Source: Nocardia amamiensis
Lineage (GTDB): Bacteria; Actinomycetota; Actinomycetes; Mycobacteriales; Mycobacteriaceae
Length of the DNA stretch: 64,000 nt
Assembly (NCBI RefSeq): GCF_015477605.1
Contig: NZ_JADLQX010000023.1
Span: 52,720-116,719, forward strand
Direction of reading: 5' to 3'
Part shown: positions 58,221 to 64,000 of the stretch, one piece after another
Layout of the letters: each line of letters opens with the position of its first letter
Numbering within the stretch: the stretch's first letter is position 1
Program-made: the position numbers and the translations under genes
The notes under the pieces: model-generated
Databases searched by the model: none
What the model was told of the DNA's origin: nothing
What the model saw: the letters and a program-made list of their open reading frames with translations, nothing else

Positions 58221-59408
58221 ATGACTGAACAACCAACGCGGCGGCCGCGACTGCGTCGCTATGCCCTCCGCGCGGCCCTTGCCCTGATCGTGGTCGTCGC
58301 CGTCCTGGTCGGCGCGGTGTTCGCGACGACGAATGTCCTGCGCATCCCGGCGCCGCCGACATTGCTGGACCTCATGGTCGACCGGCCCTCCACCCAAGGC
58401 GCGCTGTTCGAGAGCCGGACGGTGGCCGCCTCCGCCACCCCGCGTCCGCTACCCATCGCGACGCGACCACTACCGGACCGGGTTCCGTGGCAGAGCTCGC
58501 AAGTCTCGGTCGCCGACTTCCTCCGCAACACGCACACCAATTCGTTCCTGGTCCTGCGCGGCGGCGCCGTGACCCACGAGTGGTATCGCGACGGCGTCAC
58601 GGCGGCCACACGCCAGTCCTCCTGGTCGGTGGCGAAATCCATCGTGTCGCTGCTCACGGGCCGGGCCATCGACGCCGGGAAGCTCCGCGAAGACGATCGC
58701 CTGGTGGACATCCTCCCCCAGCTGGTCACCGGCGGCCCCTACGACCGCGTCACCATCCGCGACCTGCTGGACATGGCCTCCGGCGTCGACGTCGGGGAGA
58801 ACTACAACAAATACCTGCCGCTGACCGGCACCGCCCGCATGTACCTCACCGAGGACTTGGCCGGATTCGTCCGCGAGCACCGCCGCCTGCGATTCGATCC
58901 CGGCAGTGCGGGGGAATACCGCAGCGTGGACACCCAACTGCTCGGCATGGCGGTGGCGAAGGTCGAGAGGATGCCGCTGGGCGAGGTGTTGCAGCGCGAC
59001 ATCTGGGGACCGATCGGCGCCCAGGACGACGCGCTGTGGAACCTCGACCGCGCGGGCGGCGAAGAGAAAGCGTTCTGCTGCCTGAACGCGACGGCCCGAG
59101 ATTTCGCCAAGATCGGCCAGCTGGTGCTGGACGGCGGACGCGCGGGCGACGCGCAGATCGTGCCGCCCGCGTGGATCGAGCGCATCCGCACCCCGGCCCC
59201 GCACCGGGTCGGCGACTGGCCTTATGCCGCGCAGTGGTGGCATCCGACCGGTGGGGACGGCGCGGACCTCACCGCCGTCGGGGTCTACGGACAGTACGTC
59301 TACGTCGACCCGCCCAGCGGCACCGTCATCGTCAAGCTCAGCGATCACGGGACCACGCAGGACGAGCAGGAGACCGTCGAGGTGTTCCGCGCGATCGCCC
59401 GCGGGTGA
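58221..59408 (+). CDS. Serine hydrolase of the beta-lactamase / DD-peptidase fold
   Basis: 395 residues with one N-terminal transmembrane segment (ALRAALALIVVVAVLVGAVF), so the catalytic domain is outside the cell. Motifs of the class C/EstB group: S-x-x-K in SSWSVAKSIVSLL (nucleophilic Ser and Lys), a Y-x-S/N-like YRSVDTQLLGMA, and a late VYGQYVYVDP block in place of the K-T-G triad. LLDMASGVDVGENY and ATARDFAKIGQLVLDGG are typical of this family, which includes esterases and peptidases. It starts at the junction where the permease gene is truncated. Confidence 0.87.
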   Translation: MTEQPTRRPRLRRYALRAALALIVVVAVLVGAVFATTNVLRIPAPPTLLDLMVDRPSTQGALFESRTVAASATPRPLPIATRPLPDRVPWQSSQVSVADFLRNTHTNSFLVLRGGAVTHEWYRDGVTAATRQSSWSVAKSIVSLLTGRAIDAGKLREDDRLVDILPQLVTGGPYDRVTIRDLLDMASGVDVGENYNKYLPLTGTARMYLTEDLAGFVREHRRLRFDPGSAGEYRSVDTQLLGMAVAKVERMPLGEVLQRDIWGPIGAQDDALWNLDRAGGEEKAFCCLNATARDFAKIGQLVLDGGRAGDAQIVPPAWIERIRTPAPHRVGDWPYAAQWWHPTGGDGADLTAVGVYGQYVYVDPPSGTVIVKLSDHGTTQDEQETVEVFRAIARG

Positions 59409-59475
59409 GGCGGCCGCGAAATACCCCGGACGCGCCGGGCGTTGGCACTGGGGATCGGCACTGTGGAGGAGACCC

Positions 59476-60468
59476 ATGATCGACGTCCCGTTGTCCGTAC
59501 TGGATCTCGCGCCGGTGCAGTCCGGCCGCACCGTCGGCGAGGGGCTCGACGCGACCACCGAATTGGCCCGGCGCACCGAGGCTTTGGGCTATCACCGGTT
59601 CTGGGTCGCCGAACACCACAACATGCCCGGCATCGCCAGCTCCGCGCCGAGCGTGCTGCTCGCCCACCTGGCGGCCGCCACCTCGACCATCCGGGTCGGT
59701 TCCGGCGGGGTGATGCTGCCCAACCACGCTCCCTTGGTGGTCGCCGAGCAGTTCGGCACCCTGCACGCGCTGCATCCGGGACGCGTCGACCTGGGCATCG
59801 GACGCGCGCCGGGGACCGACCAGGCGACCGCACGCGCGCTGCGGCGGACCGAGAACGGCTTGTCGGCGGAGTCGTTCCCCCAGGAACTGGCCGCGCTGCT
59901 CGGCTACTTCCGCGGCGCCGATCCCGGTGGCATCGCCGCGACGCCGGGCCGCGGCGAGGAGCCGGAGATCTGGCTGCTCGGCTCCAGCGGCTACAGCGCG
60001 CAGGTCGCCGCGGTGCTGGGCCTGCCGTTCGCCTTCGCCCACCACATCGCCCCGGACAACACCGAGCCCGCGCTGGCGCTGTATCGCGAGCATTTCCGGC
60101 CCTCGGAACGGCTGCCGCGCCCGCACGCGATGGTGGCGGTCGCCGCCATCTGCGCCGATACCGACGAGCGCGCCGACACCCTGGCCCGGCCCCGCGACCT
60201 GGCTTTCCTGAATCTGATCCGCGGCACACCGCGGGCTCTGGCTACGCCGGAGGAGGCCGCCGCGTTCGAACCGTCGGAGCACGAGCGCGCGTTCATCGAG
60301 CAGCGCCGGGCCGGGCAACTGCTCGGCTCGCCGGAGACGGTTCGCGCTCAGCTCACCGACCTGCTGCGGCGCACCGAGGCCGACGAGCTGATGATCAACA
60401 CGCTGGTCTACGACATCGACGACCGCGTCCGTTCGTTCGAATTGGTCAAGGAGAAGGTCGCCGCGTAA
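59476..60468 (+). CDS. Luciferase-like (LLM-class) flavin oxidoreductase
   Basis: 330 residues from ATG 59476 behind GGAGGAGACCC. The MsnO8-type group is recognisable: VPLSVLDLAPVQSGRTVGEGLDATTELARRTEALGYHRFWVAEHHNMPGIASSAPSVLLAHLAAATSTIRVGSGGVMLPNHAPLVVAEQFGTLHALHPGRVDLGIGRAPGTD. Members use reduced FMN and oxygen to modify small organics. It is 67 bases after the serine hydrolase, on the same strand, and precedes the siderophore-interacting protein gene, which has its own iron box. Confidence 0.9.
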   Translation: MIDVPLSVLDLAPVQSGRTVGEGLDATTELARRTEALGYHRFWVAEHHNMPGIASSAPSVLLAHLAAATSTIRVGSGGVMLPNHAPLVVAEQFGTLHALHPGRVDLGIGRAPGTDQATARALRRTENGLSAESFPQELAALLGYFRGADPGGIAATPGRGEEPEIWLLGSSGYSAQVAAVLGLPFAFAHHIAPDNTEPALALYREHFRPSERLPRPHAMVAVAAICADTDERADTLARPRDLAFLNLIRGTPRALATPEEAAAFEPSEHERAFIEQRRAGQLLGSPETVRAQLTDLLRRTEADELMINTLVYDIDDRVRSFELVKEKVAA

Positions 60469-60538
60469 GCGAGCGGGGCATGGCATACCGCGGCACGCCG
60501 TCAGCGGTTGCCGCAGCTCGAGCCGAACGCCAGGTAGG

Positions 60539-60557
60539 GTAAGTAAGGCAACCCTAA
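60539..60557 (+). promoter_or_regulatory. IdeR/DtxR iron box upstream of the siderophore-interacting protein
   Basis: GTAAGTAAGGCAACCCTAA matches the IdeR consensus TTAGGTTAGGCTAACCTAA at 14 of 19 positions, including the central AGGC and the CCTAA end. It lies 24-42 bases before the TTG start and predicts repression by iron-loaded IdeR. Confidence 0.7.
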
Positions 60558-60580
60558 TTATTCTTGTACCGGAGGTTCTC

Positions 60581-61342
60581 TTGGCCCGTCCTCGCACCAC
60601 CCTCACCGTGCAACGCACCGAGTGGCTGACCCCGCATCTGATCCGGGTGTTTCTCGGCGGCCCCGGCTTCGCCGCGTTCCGGTCCAGCGAGTGCACCGAC
60701 TCGTATGTGAAGTTCATCTTCCCGCGCGACGGGATGGAGGTGTTGCGCACCTACACCGTCCGCTCGGTGGACCCGGTCGCCGGGGAGATCGCCGTGGACT
60801 TCGTCTTCCACGGCGCGGAGGGAATCGCGGGGCCCTGGGCGGCCGCGGTTCAGCCGGGCGAAACGATCGACCTGTACGGTCCCGGCGGCGCGTACTCGCC
60901 CCGCCCGGACGCCGACTGGCACCTGCTGGCCGGTGACGAGGCGGCGCTGCCCGCGATCGCCGCCGCGCTCGAGGCGATGCCGGGTGACGCGACCGGGCTC
61001 GCATTCGTCGAAGTCGCCGGTCCGGACGACGAGCTGCCGCTGAAGAAGCCGGACGGCATCGAGCTGACCTGGCTGCACCGCGGCGTCCGCCCGCCGGGCG
61101 AGCTGCTCGCCGAGACCGTCCGCCAAGCCTCGTGGGCACCGGGTCAGGTCCAGGTGTTCATCCACGGCGAGGCCAAGGCGGTCATGCAGGACCTGCGCCG
61201 CTACGTGCGCAAGGAGCGCGGCGTGCCCGCCGAGTGGGCGGCGTCGATCTCCGGCTACTGGCGCCGCGGCCGCACCGAGGAAGGCTTCCGGGAGTGGAAG
61301 GCGGAACTCAACGCGGCGGAGGCGGCAGCGGCCAACGGCTGA
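60581..61342 (+). CDS. Siderophore-interacting protein (ferric-siderophore reductase)
   Basis: 253 residues from TTG 60581, fixed by GGAGG at ideal spacing and the family N terminus directly after. The FAD-binding motif R-x-Y-T is in LRTYTVRSVDP, then AVDFVFHGAEGIAGPWAAAVQPGETIDLYGPGG, followed by the NAD(P)H domain (WHLLAGDEAALPAIAAALEAM; VQVFIHGEAKAVMQDLRRYVRKERG) and the C-terminal SGYWRRGRTEEGFREWK. It reduces ferric iron bound by siderophore in the cytoplasm, releasing ferrous iron. The IdeR-like box upstream indicates induction under iron limitation. Confidence 0.94.
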   Translation: MARPRTTLTVQRTEWLTPHLIRVFLGGPGFAAFRSSECTDSYVKFIFPRDGMEVLRTYTVRSVDPVAGEIAVDFVFHGAEGIAGPWAAAVQPGETIDLYGPGGAYSPRPDADWHLLAGDEAALPAIAAALEAMPGDATGLAFVEVAGPDDELPLKKPDGIELTWLHRGVRPPGELLAETVRQASWAPGQVQVFIHGEAKAVMQDLRRYVRKERGVPAEWAASISGYWRRGRTEEGFREWKAELNAAEAAAANG

Positions 61343-61432
61343 ACCGGCACCGGTGGGCGTTCTGCGGACGCCCACCGCGACAGCGTTGTCGCACAGGAGC
61401 GTTCATCCGGCATTCGGACAGGCACGACGCGC

Positions 61433-62073
61433 TCAGTCGCCCCAGCTGCTCTGCGCCAAGATCCCCTCCCAGGTCAATGGCGGCAGCTCGGGGTGGCGTT
61501 GCTGCAGGATCACACCGGCCAAGCTTCCCGGCGGCGCTTTCTGCGGCTTCGCCAAGGCTTGCGCTTCGAGGGCGTCGCCGAGCGCGCGGCTGCCACAATC
61601 CAGGTTTCCGGCGGTCGGCGGCGGCGCCAGACGGGCGAATCGGTGAATCCCGCGGTGTGCGCGGCGATCGCGTCCCAGATCGTATCCACCCTGGCATCGG
61701 TGACGCCGTTGTCCTCGAGAAATCGCGCGGCATAGTCGGCACCGTCGATCTCGAATTTCTGGTCGCCATTGGCGATGTCGGCCAAGCCGATGTCGTGCAG
61801 CGCGCAGATGAGATACATCGTCTCCTCGTCATAGTCGGCACCGGGCCGGATGCCCTGCTGTTCGGCGAGGGCGCGTCCGAAGAGGAAGCCACGCACACTG
61901 TGGTTGCGCAGAAGCGGGGAAAGCTGGGTGGTGACCAGTTCGCCGACCTTGCCCGCCAACGCGGTGGTTGGAAAGCTCAGCGAGAGTGATTGTGCCGGGG
62001 CCGTTTTCGCAGCGACAGCGAATGCGCTTGCGGCAATACCCGCGCCCATGGCGGCACGGCGTGATATCGACAT
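61433..62073 (-). pseudogene. Exported HD-domain protein, broken near its C terminus
   Basis: The start is ATG 62073. A signal peptide (RRAAMGAGIAASAFAVAAKTAPA) precedes an HD-domain core: LLRNHSVRGFLFGRALAEQQG (metal-binding His), ICALHDIGLAD with the paired His-Asp, and IWDAIAAHTAGF. After SPVWRRRRPPETW the frame becomes Arg/Lys-rich and stops at 61510. The true C terminus continues in another frame (CGSRALGDALEAQALAKPQ and LTWEGILAQSSWGD) to TGA 61433. A deletion with frameshift near 61600-61640 explains both. HD domains of this kind are phosphohydrolase-like. Confidence 0.65.
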
Positions 62074-62102
62074 GGTCGACTCCCTTGTGAGTAATGATGC
62101 GA

Positions 62103-63047
62103 TCAGCGCGCGGGCGCGCGGAAGCGCCTGCGGTAGTCGCTCGGCGACGTGCCGAGCAATTCGGCGAAGGTACGGCGCATCGTCTCCTCGGAGCCGAACC
62201 CGCAGCGGCGGGCCACCACCGCCATCGGCGCGTCACCGGATTCGAGCAGCGCCTGCGCGGCCTCCACCCGGGCCTGTTTGACGTAGCGCCCCGGCGTCAT
62301 ACCGATTTCCTGTTGGAACAGCCGGCTCAGGTGGCGCTCGCTCAACGCGGCGCGGGCCGCCATCGCCGCCAGGCTGTGGTCCGCGCACAGATCGGCGACC
62401 ACCGCGTCCACTACCTGGCGCACGCCGCCGGTGCTCGGAGTCGGAATGCTGGTGCGGACGCTGAACTGCGACTGCCCGCCGGGCCGGTGCAGGAATACGA
62501 CGAGGTGCTTGGCCAGGTTGCGCGCCAGTTCGGCACCGTGCTGCTCTTCGACGAGCGCCAGCGCCATGTCGATACCGGCGGTGACGCCCGCCGACGTGAT
62601 GATCGGCCCGTCCCGCACGTAGATGGCGTCGGCGTCGACCCGGACGCTCGGAAACCGCTGGGCCATATCAGCACACGCCATCCAATGGGTGGTGGCGCGC
62701 CGACCGTCGAGCAGTCCCGCTTCCGCGAGCACCAACGCCCCGGTGCACACGGACGCCACCCGGCGAGCCCTGTCGCCGACCGCGCGCACCGCGTCCACCA
62801 GCGCGTCCGGAACACGATCCTCCGGCGCATATCCCGGCACCAACAGCGTCTCGATCGCTCCGCCGAATTCGCTGAGCGCACCGTCGACGCCCAGCGGCAC
62901 ACCCACATCCGTGCGCACCGGCGCACCATCCGGCGACGCGAACCGGATCCGGTGTCCTGCCCAGTGCAGCACCTGCACCGGCCCGGCGACGTCGAGCATC
63001 AGCACACCGTCCGACACCGCGACCACGACGTCACCACTTGCCTCCAT
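62103..63047 (-). CDS. GlxA-type AraC-family regulator with DJ-1/PfpI domain
   Basis: 314 residues from ATG 63047; the frame is open to 63158 but the DJ-1/PfpI domain begins at VVVAVSDGVLMLDVAGPVQVL right after this start. The amidotransferase-like domain has the nucleophile-elbow Cys in VASVCTGALVLAEAGLLDGRRATTHW. The C-terminal AraC double helix-turn-helix is at about 215-312 (LAAMAARAALSERHLSRLFQQEIGMTPGRYVKQARVEAAQALLES, then VARRCGFGSEETMRRTFAELLGTSPSDYRRRF). The ligand is not known. It is divergent from nothing close and follows the broken HD gene. Confidence 0.9.
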   Translation of the reverse strand: MEASGDVVVAVSDGVLMLDVAGPVQVLHWAGHRIRFASPDGAPVRTDVGVPLGVDGALSEFGGAIETLLVPGYAPEDRVPDALVDAVRAVGDRARRVASVCTGALVLAEAGLLDGRRATTHWMACADMAQRFPSVRVDADAIYVRDGPIITSAGVTAGIDMALALVEEQHGAELARNLAKHLVVFLHRPGGQSQFSVRTSIPTPSTGGVRQVVDAVVADLCADHSLAAMAARAALSERHLSRLFQQEIGMTPGRYVKQARVEAAQALLESGDAPMAVVARRCGFGSEETMRRTFAELLGTSPSDYRRRFRAPAR

Positions 63048-63259
63048 GAGCCCAGTCTCGAGCCATCTATCCGTGTCTGCAAGGACGCGTATCCCACAGA
63101 TCCGGACATGCCGGGACGCCATCCACTCCACGGACCAAGCAGCGGCGATGCGGAACATCGCCCGGTCGGCGGACCTACCCGAGCTCTGAGATTCCCGGCG
63201 GCGCGCAACGGCCGGGAAGACGGTATGACTCGGTAATACCGCCCTGGTAGACTGGCCTT

Positions 63260-63517
63260 ATGAAGAAGATCACGATCAGCATCCCTGACGAGATCGCCGA
63301 CAAGGCCGCCCGCGCTGTCGAGTCCGGCAACGCGTCGTCGGTGTCCGCGTGGTTCGCTGATCTCGCCCGCCGCGAACCCGATTGGGCCGCAGCCTCCGAA
63401 ATCCTCGCCGAACTCGCGGCCGAGGCAGGCGTCACCGGTGCCGATCGCGAATGGGCCGCCGGCGTGTTCGATGAGATCGACGCCGAGCGGACCGACGCTC
63501 TCGGCGGTGCCGCGTGA
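63260..63517 (+). CDS. Antitoxin of a VapBC-type module
   Basis: 85 residues from ATG 63260. The N terminus KKITISIPDEIADKAARAVESGNASSVSAWFADLARRE is a ribbon-helix-helix-like DNA-binding region of VapB-type antitoxins. The acidic C-terminal half (EILAELAAEAGV..AAGVFDEIDAERTDALGG) would wrap the toxin. The stop overlaps the toxin's GTG start (GTGA), the usual coupling in toxin-antitoxin operons. A short, AT-containing region with TAGACT lies just before the ATG and may be the promoter with autoregulation by the complex. Confidence 0.85.
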   Translation: MKKITISIPDEIADKAARAVESGNASSVSAWFADLARREPDWAAASEILAELAAEAGVTGADREWAAGVFDEIDAERTDALGGAA

Positions 63518-63894
63518 TCGTGCTCGACACCGGCGCTTTGATCGGACTCGAGAAAGGCAAGCCGCGCGCTATCGGACTGCTCGAGGAAGCCGCCCGCCGG
63601 AAAACGCGAATCGTCGTTCCCGCAACGGTGCTGGCGCAGGCATGGCGCAACGATCCCCGTCAGCATCCGATTCGGCGGTTGCTGAAAACCGAGACGGTGA
63701 TCGTCGCCGCGCTCGATGAGCCCGCCGCCGTCGCTGTCGGCGCTGTGCTCGCCGCGACCAGCACCGCCGACGTCGTGGACGCTCACGTGATCGTGACCGC
63801 GCGCACCCTGCGGGCCGATCGTGTCGTCACTTCCGACCCGGACGACTTGACCGCGCTCGATCCTGCGGTGCGGCTAGGCCCTGTGTCGAAGTGA
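63514..63894 (+). CDS. VapC-type PIN-domain toxin
   Basis: 126 residues from GTG 63514. PIN-domain acidic residues are visible: VLDTGALIGLE at the N terminus (first Asp), Glu in GLLEEAARR or VLAQAW region less clear, TADVVDAHVIVTA with a central Asp pair, and RVVTSDPDDL at the C terminus. VapC proteins are Mg-dependent RNases that cut tRNA or rRNA loops when the antitoxin is degraded. The gene is followed within 30 bases by the end of an IS5-type transposase gene on the other strand. Confidence 0.88.
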   Translation: MIVLDTGALIGLEKGKPRAIGLLEEAARRKTRIVVPATVLAQAWRNDPRQHPIRRLLKTETVIVAALDEPAAVAVGAVLAATSTADVVDAHVIVTARTLRADRVVTSDPDDLTALDPAVRLGPVSK

Positions 63895-63919
63895 TGAGGG
63901 CGGGCCTGGTGGCCTGCCT

Positions 63920-64000
63920 TCACTCGTTTCGGAGCCATTGGTTGATCACGGCGATGTGGATGGTGGCCAGGTAGCGGACGGCGAGCTTGTCGTACCTGGT
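63920..64000 (-). CDS. IS5-type transposase, 3' end (runs off right edge)
   Basis: On the minus strand the last 26 codons are RYDKLAVRYLATIHIAVINQWLRNE and a TGA at 63920-63922. The sequence R-Y-D-K-x-A-x-x-Y-x-A/x-x-x-x-A-x-x-x-x-W-L-R is the C terminus of IS5-family (IS427/ISMsm-like) transposases. Only the tail lies in the window, so the element's state and ends cannot be judged. A conserved ending RYDK suggests an intact frame up to this point. Confidence 0.85.
   Translation of the reverse strand, partial: TRYDKLAVRYLATIHIAVINQWLRNE

Noticed and set aside
1..64000. CRISPR arrays, tRNA or rRNA genes, prophage modules, replication origins
   Set aside because: I saw no regularly spaced repeats, cloverleaf-like or rRNA sequence, phage structural genes or DnaA-box clusters on either strand.

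Overview
The window is high-GC actinobacterial DNA, most likely from Nocardia or a close mycolic-acid relative (Rhodococcus, Mycobacterium). This is inferred from the LGFP-repeat secreted protein, a conservon (NIT sensor kinase / roadblock / DUF742), ECF41 and SigZ-type sigma factors, a mycothiol-type DinB protein, an IdeR-like iron box before a siderophore-interacting protein, and paired FadE-type acyl-CoA dehydrogenases. GTG and TTG starts are common. No rRNA, tRNA or CRISPR array was recognised.

Layout. 1-2.5 kb: the 5' end of a DHA2 drug exporter faces an ECF41 sigma factor across a perfect palindrome, followed by a GNAT acetyltransferase and a phosphoribosyltransferase. 2.5-6.7 kb: OhrR-like MarR regulator, two secreted proteins (one an SGNH hydrolase with a TetR-type operator), a degenerate IS4-family element and a frameshifted DinB gene. 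7-10.5 kb: a 58-residue Cys-rich peptide convergent with a SigZ-like ECF factor carrying a Cys-rich tail, then a DrrAB-type ABC exporter preceded by a coupled 17-codon leader ORF. 10.5-14.9 kb: a catabolic operon transcribed leftward (thiolase, remnant of a MaoC-like gene, two acyl-CoA dehydrogenases forming a probable alpha-beta pair, TetR regulator). 15.4-23.6 kb: membrane and secreted proteins of unknown role, a GyrI-like protein, a 1071-residue SARP/AAA regulator divergent from a membrane protein, and a coupled DUF606 transporter pair. 23.8-27 kb: a conservon lacking its usual GTPase gene. 27-31 kb: GMC oxidoreductase, DUF6882-like protein and PP2C phosphatase. 31.4-34.7 kb: a compact group of tiny membrane proteins with a hemerythrin protein and a DUF5709-like protein, several behind SigB/SigF-like promoter elements.

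34.7-39.7 kb: medium-chain reductase, SDR and divergent TetR gene sharing a strong operator; LLM flavin oxidoreductase; LysE exporter with divergent LysG. 40-45.5 kb: LGFP protein with a TTG start, XRE-DUF5753 regulator, a decayed DUF574 methyltransferase beside an intact paralogue, a PPOX-fold protein and a DUF6081-like protein. 46.4-53.3 kb: TerD-AIM24 fusion, metallophosphoesterase, DinB protein, two small secreted proteins and a GAF/winged-helix regulator. 53.6-57.6 kb: aldehyde dehydrogenase with coupled DUF779 gene, DHA2 exporter, DUF4345 protein. 57.6-64 kb: truncated amino-acid permease, serine hydrolase, luciferase-like oxidoreductase, iron-regulated siderophore-interacting protein, broken HD-domain gene, GlxA-type regulator, VapBC toxin-antitoxin module, and the 3' end of an IS5-type transposase running off the right edge.

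The region is accessory-rich: at least six decayed genes, two transposase genes and many local regulators sit beside their targets. The least ordinary elements are the SigZ/Cys-rich-peptide pair with a shared upstream TGCGTCC word, the coupled leader peptide of the ABC exporter, the GTPase-less conservon and the tiny-protein stress cluster. All functional calls rest on reading the sequence; no database search was run.
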